DNA of 64,000 bases from Taudactylus pleione (Eukaryota > Chordata > Amphibia > Anura > Myobatrachidae): the NCBI GenBank assembly GCA_031769625.1, contig JAUIMM010000169.1, forward strand, positions 10,908,001 to 10,972,000, given 5' to 3'. A model generated the notes under the pieces. It did not search any database. It worked only from the letters and a program-made list of their open reading frames with translations, and had not been told where the DNA came from. Made by a program: the position numbers and the translations under genes. This document shows, one piece after another, positions 10,100-21,361 of the stretch (position 1 is its first letter; each line of letters begins with the position of its first letter).

Positions 10100-11870
10100 A
10101 GAAAATAAATTTTTTTTTGGTTCGGACTGGAGTGTACTTTGTGGGTTACAGCACCCTTTAACGGTCAAGCCAGCCGGCCCTTTACTTATGACACAGGCGC
10201 ACTCTTGGCACTACTTTGTTGATGCACGTGCGGCTACTGCGCACACAATTCACAAACACAGAAAATAATTTTTTTTTGGTTTGGACTGGAGTGTACTTTG
10301 GGGGTTACAGCACCCTTTAACGGTCAAGCCAGCCGGCCCTTTACTTATGACACAGGCGCACGCTTGGCACTACTTTGTTGATGCACGTGCGGCTACTGCG
10401 CACACAATTCACAAACACAGAAAATAATTTTTTTTTGGTTTGGACTGGAGTGTACTTTCGGGGGTTACAGCACCCTTAACGGTCAAGCCAGCCGGCCCTT
10501 TACTTATGACACAGGCGCACGCTTGGCACTACTTTGTTGATGCACGTGCGGCTACTGCGCACACAATTCACAAACATAGAAAATAATTTTTTTTTGGTTT
10601 GGACTGGAGTGTACTTTCGGGGGTTACAGCACCCTTAACGGTCAAGCCAGCCGGCCCTTTACTTATGACACAGGCGCACGCTTGGCACTACTTTGTTGAT
10701 GCACGTGCGGCTACTGCGCACACAATTCACAAACACAGAAAATAATTTTTTTTTGGTTTGGACTGGAGTGTACTTTCGGGGGTTACAGCACCCTTAACGG
10801 TCAAGCCAGCCGGCCCTTTACTTATGACACAGGCGCACGCTTGGCACTACTTTGTTGATGCACGTGCGGCTACTGCGCACACAATTCACAAACACAGAAA
10901 ATAATTTTTTTTTTGGTTTGGACTGGAGTGTACTTTCGGGGGTTACAGCACCCTTAACGGTCAAGCCAGCCGGCCCTTTACTTATGACACAGGCGCACTC
11001 TTGGCACTACTTTGTTGATGCACGTGCGGCTACTGCGCACACAATTCACAAACACAGAAAATAATTTTTTTTTTGGTTTGGACTGGAGTGTACTTTCGGG
11101 GGTTACAGCACCCTTAACGGTCAAGCCAGCCGGCCCTTTACTTATGACACAGGCGCACGCTTGGCACTACTTTGTTGATGCACGTGCGGCTACTGCGCAC
11201 ACAATTCACAAACACAGAAAATAATTTTTTTTTTGGTTTGGACTGGAGTGTACTTGGGGGTTACAGCACCCTTTAACGGTCAAGCCAGCCGGCCCTTTAC
11301 TTATGACACAGGCGCACGCTTGGCACTACTTTGTTGATGCACGTGCGACTACTGCGCACACAATTCACAAACACAGAAAATAATATTTTTTTTGGTTTGG
11401 ACTGGAGTGTACTTTCGGGGGTTACAGCACCCTTAACGGTCAAGCCAGCCGGCCCTTTACTTATGACACAGGCGCACGCTTGGCACTACTTTGTTGATGC
11501 ACGTGCGGCTACTGCGCACACAATTCACAAACACAGAAAATAATTTTTTTTTGGTTTGGACTGGAGTGTACTTTCGGGGGTTACAGCACCCTTAACGGTC
11601 AAGCCAGCCGGCCCTTTACTTATGACACAGGCGCACGCTTGGCACTACTTTGTTGATGCACGTGCGGCTACTGCGCACACAATTCACAAACACAGAAAAT
11701 AATTTTTTTTTTGGTTTGGACTGGAGTGTACTTTCGGGGGTTACAGCACCCTTAACGGTCAAGCCAGCCGGCCCTTTACTTATGACACAGGCGCACGCTT
11801 GGCACTACTTTGTTGATGCACGTGCGGCTACTGCGCACACAATTCACAAACACAGAAAATATATTATTTT
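10100..11870. repeat. Tandem array of ~11 units of ~159 bp in hAT leader
   Basis: Units run from GGTTTGGACTGGAGTGTACT through CGGTCAAGCCAGCCGGCC, GATGCACGTGCGGCTACTGC and a poly-T end. They recur every 159-160 bp at about 10119, 10278, 10437, 10596, 10755 and so on to 11713. Copies are nearly identical, differing mainly in T-run length and C/T changes, which indicates recent homogenisation. Open frames of about 70 aa across units are artefacts. The array lies between the TATA box and the transposase start. Confidence 0.93.
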
Positions 11871-12207
11871 TTTAGCACTTGGGGGGAGCACCCCTGATGG
11901 ACAGAGCACCCCCTGGACAACACTACAGCACTCCTTTAGGACTGGGACACTGCACAGGACTTTGGAGTGGACACAGCCCCTATGGAGAACTGACTGCACA
12001 ACACAGTCCAGCCAGCCCCTATGGACTTTGAAGTAGTGGACACAGCCCCTATTAACAACAGCAGCACAGCACAACACAGCCAGCCCCTATGGACTTTGAA
12101 GTAGTGGACAACAGCAGCACTACACTACACTACACTACACAGCCCTAACTCCCACCCTCCCTCTTCACTGTCCACAGCCGAGTGAGAAAATGGCGCCGAC
12201 GTGTGTA

Positions 12208-12216
12208 CCTTATATA
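12208..12216 (-). promoter_or_regulatory. TATA box of hAT transposase
   Basis: On the minus strand the sequence TATATAAGG lies about 160 bp inside the GC-rich end of the hAT element and reads toward the transposase. The same box occurs at the same relative place at 19282 and (as TATAAAAG) at 31957. This conservation in three copies supports a promoter. Confidence 0.6.
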
Positions 12217-12630
12217 GGATCCAAAACCCGCGAGACTCGGAAGGCGGGAAGATGACGTTTTGCCTCGATTTCAGATCCGAGTCAGGCGGGAAAAGTCGAG
12301 CCTGACTCGGATCGGACTCGGATCGGGGGGGCTTCGGGGGGGTTCGGATTTCAGAAATCCGAACCCGCTCACCCCTAATATATATATATATATATATTCT
12401 TTTGAAAGCAGTTGTTCTTGTCATTTGGCTTTTTTACTGATAAAAATGTTATGTCAGCACTCAGCACATTTACATCCAGCATATGACTCCCTGACACTAG
12501 GCTAAACATCAGCAGCTCACTATCACCTGGCCGACTAATTCAGCATCAGGAGCACCTTCCCCTCAAATCTCATCGCACAGACACACACCAATTAGACCCA
12601 TGTAGTGCAGCTTTGTTTTAAAGGTATCCA

Positions 12631-12635
12631 GTATA

Positions 12636-12686
<51 letters not shown>
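12631..12686. repeat. (TA)n microsatellite
   Basis: A nearly uninterrupted TA run of about 56 bp, broken once. Confidence 0.9.
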
Positions 12687-12687
<1 letters not shown>

Positions 12688-12749
12688 CCTTATTGCAAGG
12701 GAAGATTTCATTAATATATATTCTGTGTGGAGTTGTTAGCACAGCACTA

Positions 12750-13076
12750 AAGCTGGCCATTCCCCCGATATCTGCGGATCGCCTCGATAATTGTAGCGTG
12801 TGTGCGAGCAACCGAGTGTTAAATATTGCTCCGTCAGGCATGCCGGATTGTCCAGCATGCCCGTCTGATGCGATATTTAGGGAGTAAACTGCCGGCCCAG
12901 CGTATGCCCAGCCGCGGCCGACAGACTGACATTTCCTGGGAAATGTCTCCTCCCCTGGGGGCGGAGCGCAGATGTCAGACAAATACACTGTGTAATCTCA
13001 TCTGCGGCTGGCAGGCTGCCAGATAAAATGTCTGTCGGTCTGACAGGCATTTTATCTGGACGTGTATGCCCAGCAT
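12750..13076. mobile_element. MITE with TA target duplication
   Basis: Left end AAGCTGGCCATTC; right end GTGTATGCCCAGCAT. The flanks are TA (12748-12749 and 13077-13078). The inside holds inverted words such as GCCGGATTGTCCAGCATGCC and GTCTGACAGG. The ends resemble 901-1219 and 37881-38219 (AGCTGC-ATAC), suggesting one broad group. Confidence 0.55.
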
Positions 13077-13078
13077 TA

Positions 13079-14463
13079 GTAATTTGAAAATTAATGGACA
13101 AACTCAGAGTCAAGTCAAGGTAATTTAAAAAAAAAAAAAAGGAGCGAGCTTGCGCCGGCCCTGCAAGATTCATAGGCTCCAATCCCGGAGCCTGTCTCTC
13201 TGGCGCTCATGTGAGAGTAATGACTGGTTCCGCAGCGGGACAGCGGGGTCTGGAAGGATGGAAGGGAATGATCCTTCCATACCAACGTCAAGAACAACAG
13301 TGCCTGTGTGCCGCGGATGACAGGAAGAAAGAGAACCGACCTCTGTTTACATCATAAGATGTGGCCGGCCAGGACACTGACTGGTTGGTTGGTGCAGGCC
13401 CGCCTTGGGGACCACGGTCACCAGACCACGCAGGAGCATCCTACGCTCTTTGCGCAGCTTTCTTCCCCAAGGACCTCACTGAAAGCAGAACATTCATGCC
13501 CCCCGAAAACATTTTTCAGAATTCCAGGGCACAGCGCCCAATTCCGCTACAATCCTGGAAATGCTTGGACGTATAGCATTCCTAACAGCAAGGTATCAAA
13601 TAGCAAACAAACAGAAGCAAGATGAGTGGGCCCTGTCTTGTCCCCAGTCTCATGGTGAAAGGTGGTCCAAAACACCATTCAGGTAAAAAGGTCATAATAG
13701 TGTAAATGTACCAGATAAATTGGTAGAAATCCCCTCTAGAAACTTGCTCTTAATAAATCATCTGATTGTAGTGGTAACAGGTAATAGCCTGTGCATGTGT
13801 TAGTAGCCGCTATAGTGTAACCGAGGTTTTATGGAGTCAGCAAAGCAGGAAGAATGGATTACAGATCTTCATAAACGTGCCCGTAATCTTATATGCTGAT
13901 TACATTACATACATTTGATACATCAGCCCGTTTCCAATACTTACCACTTTTTGAGAAGGACTGCTGACCAAGGGCCAGTCTTGTGTTCTTGTGCCAAGAC
14001 CAAAATCTGTCAGCTAGTCCAAGGGGGAGACCAAATTAATCCTGCAGGGCAAGCATCCGTACCTGGGTCCACGAACATAGTTATTTCACCAATGCAACAC
14101 GGGCGATTTAAGGGATAAGGGTGATCGTGTGCATCTTCCCATGCACCCCTTCCACCCTTCACCAGCCTAGTTGCAGAGTACACATGTTGCCAGTGATTCC
14201 TCTCCTGCACATTAGCAAACCTTCGGGAAAATAGCGGCCACGAGATTTTCCCATTGATTTCTGCAGTGCTGGCCTTCAGTTAGGCAAGTATAATCAGTGC
14301 CAGATTAATATCCACATGGGCCTGGAGCTGAAATTTATGAAGGGCCTATTGTGCTCCGATGCAGGGAGTGTGACAAGTGCTGCAGACTGATAATGTAGGG
14401 TCGTGACCAGTGTGGTATACATAGGTATGTGGGTTTTTAGTTCCATGGAGGGTATAGCTGGCG
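13079..14463. other. No gene recognised
   Basis: Unique-looking sequence with an A-run at 13127-13140. A CAGTGCCAGATTAAT word at about 14299 resembles the start of the hAT MITE at 14472 and may be an older truncated relative. No coding sequence is supported. Confidence 0.4.
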
Positions 14464-14719
14464 CCTGCCTTCAAGGCCGGATAACGGGGGGGCGACAGTC
14501 CCTGGGCCCCCACACATGAAGAGCCCCCACACCCATCGGGGTTAAAGTGGACAGGAGGAGACGGAACCAGTTCCCTCCCCGCAGCGGCAGCCGGAGTCAG
14601 AGGCTGGAGCTCACTGAGCTCTGGCTTCCGGCTCACGCAGTGCACTAAGGGCAGAGAATCAGGCGAGCGGATTGCAGCGGACACGGGGCTCAGCTTAAGG
14701 TAAGTATGAGCTTTACATT

Positions 14720-15300
14720 TTTTTTTGCAAGAGGCTTAATGGGGGCATTACTCGGAGGGGGGGAGGCATTATTACTGGGGCATTAGTCGTGGGGGGAGGT
14801 ATTACTACTGGGGTTAATACTGGGGGGGCATTACTAAAGGGGGCATTACTCTGGGGAGGCATTACTACTGGGGGCTTTAATCAGGGGGGTATTACTATTG
14901 GGGGCTCTACTACAGAAGGAGCATTAGTATTGGGGGCACTAATACAGGGGATTTACTACTGGGGGCATTTCTACAGAGGGCTCTACGACAGGGGGCATGA
15001 CTACTGGGGGAATTACTATTGGGGGCACAACTACAGGGGTATTACTACTGGGGGCATTTATACAGGGGGTAGTACAACTAGGGCATTACTATTGGGCACA
15101 CACAGGGGGCATTACTACTGGGGGGCATTACTATTGGGGGCACAACTACAGGGGTATTACTACTGTGGGCATTTATACAGAGGGCATTACTACAGGGGGC
15201 ACTACTAATGGGAGTATTGCATAGGGGGCACTACTACTGGGTGCACTGCATACGGGGCACTACCACTGTGGGCACTGACACTACTGGGGGCTCTGCATAA
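14720..15300. repeat. Minisatellite, GGGGGCATTACTACT units
   Basis: Imperfect 15-20 bp repeats of GGGGGCATTACTACTGGGGG with interspersed CACTACTACAG variants. The apparent glycine/tyrosine-rich open frames are by-products. The core TACTACTGGGGGCA is shared, in the opposite orientation, with the 27-bp repeat of the nested element. Confidence 0.85.
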
Positions 15301-15312
15301 GATCCCCACTGC

Positions 15313-18081
15313 CAGGGGCGTAACTAGAACTTATTGGGCCCCATAGCAACATTTTTAAGGGGCCCCCCTAACTTAGGTCTTACACAATAACCACAGTAGT
15401 TCCCCTAAATCATTAAATGCCCACTGTAATGGTGCCCCTTATGCAATGCCCACTGAAATGGTACCAGTTATGCAGTGCCCCCAGTAGTGAGCCCCCTGTA
15501 GTTGCCCCCAGTTATGAGCCCCCTGTAGTGCTCCCAGTAGTGAACCCCTTCTAATTGCCCCCAGTAGTGAGCCCCTTGTAGCTGCTCCCAGTAGTGAGCC
15601 CCCTGTAATGCCCCCAGTAGTGAGCCCCTTGTAATTGCCCCCAGTAGTGAGCCCCTTGTAGCTGCTCCCAGTCGTGAGATCCCAGTAGCTGCCCCCAGTA
15701 GTGACCCCCTGTAGCTGCCCCCAGTAGTGAGCCACCTGTAGCTGCCCCCAGTAGTGAGATCCCAGTAGCTGCCCCCAGTAGTGAGATCACAGTAGCTGCC
15801 CTCAATAGTGACCCCCTGTAGCTGCTCCCACTAGTGAGATCCCAGTAGCTGCCCCCAGTAGTGATATCCCAGTAGCTGCCCTCAGTAGTAACCCCCAGTA
15901 GCTGCCCCCAGTAGTGAGATCCCAGTAGCTGCCCTCAGTAGTGACCCCCTGTAGCTGCCCCCAGTAGTGAGCCCCCTGTAGCTGCCCCCAGTAGTGAGCC
16001 CCCTGTAGCTGCCCCCAGTAGTGAGATCCCAGTAGCTGCCCTCAGTAGTGACCCCCTGTAGCTGCCCCCAGTAGTGAGCCCCCTGTAGCTGCCCCCAGTA
16101 GTGAGATCCCAGCAGCTGCCCCCAGTAGTGAGATCCCAGCAGCTGCCCCCAATAGTGACCCCCTGTAGCTGCCCCCAGTAGTGAGCCCCCTGTAGCTGCC
16201 CCCTGTAGCTGCCCCCAGTAGTGAGCCCCCTGTAGCTGCCCCCAGTAGTGAGATCCCAGCAGCTGCCCCCAGTAGTGAGATCCCAGCAGCTGCCCCCAGT
16301 AGTGACCCCCTGTAGCTGCCCCCAGTAGTGAGCCCCCTGTAGCTGCCCCCTGTAGCTGCCCCCAGTAGTGAGCCCCCTGTAGCTGCCCCCAGTAGTGAGA
16401 TCCCTGTAGCTGCCCCCAGTAGTGAGCCCCCTGTAGCTGCCCCCAGTAGTGAGATCCCAGTAGCTGCCCTCAGTAGTGACCCCCTGTAGCTGCCCCCAGT
16501 AGTGAGCCCCCTGTAGCTGCCCCCAGTAGTGAGCCCCCTGTAGCTGCCCCCAGTAGTGAGATCCCAGTAGCTGCCCTCAGTAGTGACCCCCAGTAGCTGC
16601 CCCCAGTAGTGAGATCCCAGTAGCTGCCCTCAGTAGTGACCCCCTGTAGCTGCCCCCAGTAGTGAGCCCCCTGTAGCTGCCCCCAGTAGTGAGATCCCAG
16701 TAGCTGCCCTCAGTAGTGACCCCCTGTAGCTGCCCCCAGTAGTGAGCCCCCTGTAGCTGCCCCCAGTAGTGAGATCCCAGCAGCTGCCCCCAGTAGTGAG
16801 ATCCCAGCAGCTGCCCCCAGTAGTGACCCCCTGTAGCTGCCCCCAGTAGTGAGCCCCCTGTAGCTGCCCCCAGTAGTGAGCCCCCTGTAGCTGCCCCCAG
16901 TAGTGAGATCCCAGCAGCTGCCCCCAGTAGTGAGATCCCAGCAGCTGCCCCCAGTAGTGACCCCCTGTAGCTGCCCCCAGTAGTGAGCCCCCTGTAGCTG
17001 CCCCCTGTAGCTGCCCCCAGTAGTGAGCCCCCTGTAGCTGCCCCCAGTAGTGAGATCCCTGTAGCTGCCCCCAGTAGTGAGCCCCCTGTAGCTGCCCCCA
17101 GTAGTGAGATCCCAGTAGCTGCCCTCAGTAGTGACCCCCTGTAGCTGCCCCCAGTAGTGAGCCCCCTGTAGCTGCCCCCAGTAGTGAGCCCCCTGTAGCT
17201 GCCCCCAGTAGTGAGATCCCAGTAGCTGCCCTCAGTAGTGACCCCCTGTAGCTGCCCCCAGTAGTGAGCCCCCTGTAGCTGCCCCCAGTAGTGAGCCCCC
17301 TGTAGCTGCCCCCAGTAGTGAGATCCCAGTAGCTGCCCTCAGTAGTGACCCCCTGTAGCTGCCCCCAGTAGTGAGCCTCCTGTAGCTGCCCCCAGTAGTG
17401 AGATCCCAGTAGCTGCCCCCAGTAGTGAGATCCCAGTAGCTGCCCCCAGTAGTGAGCCCCCTGTAGCTGCCCCCAGTAGTGAGCCCCCTGTAGCTGCCCC
17501 CAGTAGTGAGCCCCCTGTAGCTGCCCCCAGTAGTGAGCCCCCTGTAGCTGCCCCCAGTAGTGAGATTCCAGTAGCTGCCCCCAGTAGTGAGATCCCAGTA
17601 GCTGCTCTCAGTAGGGACCCCCTGTAGCTGCCCCCAGTAGTGAGCCCCCTGTAGCTGCCCCCAGTAGTGAGCCCCCTGTAGCTGCCCCCAGTAGTGAGAT
17701 CCCAGTAGCTGCCCCCAGTAGTGAGCCCCCTGTAGCTGCCTCCCCTCCCCCCGCGCACGCACACACACAAAAAAAAAACCACTTACCTTGCTTTATCCCC
17801 GCTCCTGTGAAGCCGCCGTCCACCCCGGCGCCCGCTCCTCGGCACTATGGGAGTGACGTCATGACGTCACTCCCATAGTGCACTGCGGGACCCGGAAGAC
17901 GGAGTGAGCTCCGTCCTCCGGCTGCCGCCGGGGGTTTGAGTAGGAGCCGGGCGTCCGCTGGTAACACAGTCTCAGCGGGCGCCCGGCCTATGGGGGGTGC
18001 GATCGCTGGGCCGGCGGGCCCCTTAAGCCGCCGGGCCCCATAGCAACCGCACCCCCTGCACCCTCCATAGTTACGCCACTG
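15313..18081. mobile_element. Inner hAT MITE with giant minisatellite
   Basis: Left end CAGGGGCGTAACTAG, right end CATAGTTACGCCACTG. Perfect 8-bp duplication CCCACTGC at 15305-15312 and 18082-18089. Inside both ends lies a GGGCCCCATAGCAAC block. Most of the 2769 bp is one tandem array. The right segment (about 17745-18060) is GC-rich and holds a palindrome GGGAGTGACGTCATGACGTC near 17850. It inserted into the minisatellite of the outer hAT MITE. Confidence 0.92.
15465..17740. repeat. 27-bp minisatellite, ~80 units
   Basis: The unit is AGTAGTGAG, then either CCCCCTG or ATCCCAG, then TAGCTGCCCCC. The two subtypes alternate in higher-order blocks that themselves repeat (for example segments around 16020-16300 and 16690-16980). 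A 27-bp period keeps reading frames open, giving long glycine/serine/leucine-rich spurious ORFs on the minus strand. Confidence 0.95.
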
Positions 18082-18180
18082 CCCACTGCGCATACCTCCA
18101 GTTTGTCACATTTAATAGGGGCCCCCACATGTTTGTTGCCCAGGGGCCCCCAAAGAACTTAATCCAGCCCTGCCTGCCTT

Positions 18181-19113
18181 CAACCCTGTGAAAGGATGTA
18201 AACTGTATTGGCTGCCTTTCCTTGAGTGCTAGAATAGTTTACAGTAGATTAATTAAAAAAAAAAAGAAAACAAATCCAAAATTATTGGCATATTTCTATA
18301 AGTGTACATCCCACAACCCTAGCCACTGCAGTAAATGGACACATTAATTAACTGACAACTTATGCTGGGTACACAATATATGATAATTGATGCAGATCCA
18401 ATAATCCATACACACTGAGCAATGTCTTGCTCAGTGGGGGCGATTCAATTGTTTAAAAGGTAGCTATTTTTTTAAGGAGCCCGATGGAGCAATTCAATTG
18501 TTGCTCCATTTGAGTGCTGTAGCAAAAATGTGCTATAAACAGTCGAATGGGCGGCACTCTGAACGGCTTGTATAAAACACACTAAAATCCTTTTATGTTT
18601 CAGAACTTCACTTGTATCAGGATTACCGAAAGGACAAATATACAGTAAGTTCTTAAATGCTGATTACTTAAACAGATTTTAGTGTGTTTTATACAAGCTG
18701 TCTAGAGTGCAGCCCTTCCGACTGCAACATGGTCCTCTACCTTCACAGGCAGAGGTAATTAAGAGGGCACCAGATACCATAGCACCATTCTTTGCACAGG
18801 AGTGCTGACCTACCAATTGTGTGTGTATATATTCTTAATGATATTTATTATTATTCTATTAGATGTTGGCGAAAGTCAATTTTTCAGAGAATGACAGCAA
18901 AGGGTAGCTCAGAAACCAATACACTCCCCTTAATACACAGTCAGATTGATGACGGGGTAGTACCTGTAGGCACCCCCTCATACCAGATGAACACCTGACA
19001 GTGACAAAATCAACCAGTTAGATGTTTAAAAAGTAATTATTTAAATAAAAAATGTTTTACACATCACTGGTTACATACATTATTTTCCAGAGATGTGTTC
19101 ACACTTTACTTAT
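18181..19113. other. MITE-like fragments, no gene
   Basis: A GGGGGCGATTCAATTG word at 18438 resembles a Harbinger-type MITE end. An inverted pair TATAAAACACACTAAAAT (about 18571) and ATTTTAGTGTGTTTTATA (about 18677) forms a roughly 125-bp foldback. No duplication could be assigned and no coding sequence is seen. Confidence 0.45.
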
Positions 19114-19280
19114 GTTGGAATTAGGGGTGAGCGGGTTCGGATTTCTGAAATCCGAACCCCCCCGAGCCCCCCCGATCCGAGGCAGATCCGAGTCAGGCTC
19201 GACTTTTCCCGCCTGACTCGGATCTGAAATCGAGGCAAAACGTCATCATCCTGCCTTCCGAGTCTCGTGGGTTTTGGATC

Positions 19281-19289
19281 CTATATAAG
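19281..19289 (+). promoter_or_regulatory. TATA box of deleted hAT copy
   Basis: CTATATAAG at the same position relative to the end as in the complete element. Confidence 0.55.
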
Positions 19290-20055
19290 GTACCCGCGTC
19301 GGCGCCATTTTCTCACTCGGCTGTGAACAGTGAAGAGGGTGGGTGGGAGTTAGGGCTGGCTGGGCTGTGTAGTGTAGTGTAGTGCAGAGTAGTGTTGTGT
19401 TGTGTTGTGCTGTGCTGTGCTGCGCTGCTGTTGTCCACTACTTCAAAGTCCATAGGGGCTGGCTGTGTTGTGCTGTGCTGCTGTTGTCCATAGGGGCTGT
19501 GTCCACTACGTCAAAGTCCACAGGGGCTGGCTGGACTGTGTTGTGCAGTCAGTTCTCCATAGGGGCTGTGTCCACTCCAAAGTCCTGTGCAGTGTCCCAG
19601 TCCTAAAGGGGTGCTGTAGTGTTGTCCAGGGGGTGCTCTGTCCATCAGGGGTGCTCCCCTCAAGTGCTAAAAAAAATAATATTTTTTGTGTGTTTGTGAA
19701 TTGTGTGCGCAGTAGCCGCACGTGCATCAACAAAGTAGTGCCAAGCATGCGCCTGTGTCTTAAGTAAAGGGCCGGCTGGCTTGACCGTTAAAGGGTGCTG
19801 TAACCCCCAAAGTACACTCCAAACCAAAAAAAAAATTATTTTCTGTGTTTGTGAATTGTGTGCGCTGTGGCTGCACGTGCATCAACAAAGGAGCAGCGCC
19901 AAGCATGCGCCTGTGTCCCATAAGTAAAGAGCCGGCTGGCTCATTTCTTAAAGGGTGGTGTAACCCACAAAGTGCACTACTCTCCAGCAAAAATAAAAAA
20001 ATATTTTCTGTGTTTGTGTGCGCTTTAGCCGCACGTATATATCAATATAACATAA

Positions 20056-21361
20056 ATGGAGGACCAAACTTTCTCCGATAAAAATAAAATAGGGAAAGAT
20101 CAAGAACCACTTCCTCCTAGTGCTGTTGCTGCTGCTGGGAGTTGTTCATCATCCCAGAGAGGAAGTAGGAACATCACTACTTTTACTAAACAATTGACCC
20201 TCCAACAGTCCCTAGCGATGAGGATGAAGTACGACAGCAGTCATCCTGAAGCAAAACGTATAACTGAGGCCTTGACTGCTATGTTGGTGTTAGACGTGCG
20301 TCCAGTATCCGCCATTAGTGCAGTGGGATTTAGACAATTGATGGAGGTAGTGTGTCCCCGGTTCCAAATCCCGTCTAGATTCCACCTGCATCCTCAAAGC
20401 AGCAGCGACAAGCGTGCGTCTGTCTGTTAAAGGATGGTGTAACCCTCAAAGTGCGCTCCACAAACAATAAAAATATTTTTTTTTTTCTGTCTTTGTGAAA
20501 TGTGTGGGCTGTAGCCGCACCTGCATCCTTAAAGCAGCAGCGACAAGCGTGCGTCTGTCTGTTAAAGGGTGGTGACACCCTCAAAGTGCTCCAAAAAATA
20601 AAAAAATATTTTTTTAATGTGTTTGTGACTTGTGTGCGATGTAGCCGCACGTGCATCAACATAGTAGCAGCGCCAAGCGTGCGCCTGTGTCATAAGTCAA
20701 GGGCTGGTTTGGACATCTGGTCCGGACTGAAGGACGTGCCAACAATTTCTGACAAGTCTACTGTCACTGCATATGATACTGTCCTCAAAGCAGCAGCGAC
20801 AAGCGTGCGTCTGTCTGTTAAAGGGTGGTGACACCCTCAAAGTGTGCTACACAAATAATAAAAATATTGTTCTTTTTTTTTCTGTCTTTGTGAATTGTGT
20901 GGGCTGTAGCCGTACTTGCATCCTCAAAGCAGCAGCGACAAGCGTGCGTCTGTCTGTTAAAGGATTACATCGGTGACAGCATCCAAGTAGGCATGTCAGA
21001 CAGTCCGTACCTGTACTGGCAGGAAAAAGAAGCAATTTGGAGGTCCCTGTACAAACTGGCTCTATTTAACCCGAGTTGCCCCCCCTCCAGTGTGTACTTC
21101 GAAAGAGTGTTTAGTGCAGTCGGGAACCTTGTCAGCGAAAGGCGTAGGAGGTTGCTTCCACAAAATGTGGAGAAGATGATGTTCATAAAATGAATTATCA
21201 ACTCTTCCAGGGAGACCAGCCTCCAGAACGTACAGAGGGACCTGTGGTTGTGGATTCCAGCAGGGACGAATTAATACTCTGTGAGGATGAGGATGTACAC
21301 AACACTGAAGAGGGTGAGGAATTGGTGGATGAGGAGGATGAGGACGACATCTTGCCTCCGT
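20056..21361 (+). pseudogene. Patchwork remnant of the hAT transposase
   Basis: Three blocks correspond to the 1038-aa transposase. Block one (20056-about 20387) carries the N-terminus MEDQTFSD and then jumps to the region around residue 390, losing the BED finger. Block two (about 20708-20781) covers a short piece near residue 875-895 (DIWSGLKD). Block three (about 20965-21361) is the C-terminal dimerisation region and acidic tail. A 1-bp deletion at about 21190 creates a stop after MMFIK. The gaps are filled by units of the leader repeat. It cannot encode an active enzyme. Confidence 0.9.

Larger units (their letters stand above)
6309..12377 (-). mobile_element. Complete autonomous-type hAT transposon
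   Basis: The element starts TAGGGGTG and ends CACCCCTA, matching hAT end rules. The flanks are ATATATAT on both sides, consistent with an 8-bp duplication but uninformative because the insertion lies in a (TA)n tract. Read on the minus strand it has a GC-rich end with a perfect palindrome (GGATTTCAGAAATCC), a TATA box, an array of about eleven 159-bp repeats, an open transposase gene, and a 3' end with repeated TGTTTTGGATCTGGAT words. The same ends appear at 19122-21985, where the duplication is unambiguous. That copy and the coding region here differ at only about four of some 225 compared bases, so the family moved recently. Confidence 0.9.
14472..18172. mobile_element. Outer hAT MITE (host of the nested one)
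   Basis: Left end CAAGGCCGGATAAC, right end CTTAATCCAGCCCTG, with GGGCCCCC blocks just inside both. Perfect 8-bp duplication CCTGCCTT at 14464-14471 and 18173-18180. The element is about 0.9 kb once the inserted 15313-18081 element is removed. No transposase. Its interior holds a G-rich minisatellite. Confidence 0.9.

Noticed and set aside
10852..12036. Repeated 70-aa frames (MLMHVRLLRTQF type)
   Set aside because: They are translations of the 159-bp leader repeat, with identical spacing and no domain.
14789..15224. 139-aa glycine/tyrosine-rich frame
   Set aside because: Translation of the G-rich minisatellite in the outer hAT MITE.
17232..17823. Long GSLLGAATG-type repeat proteins on the minus strand
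   Set aside because: They arise because the 27-bp repeat period is divisible by three and lacks stops. They are entirely minisatellite.
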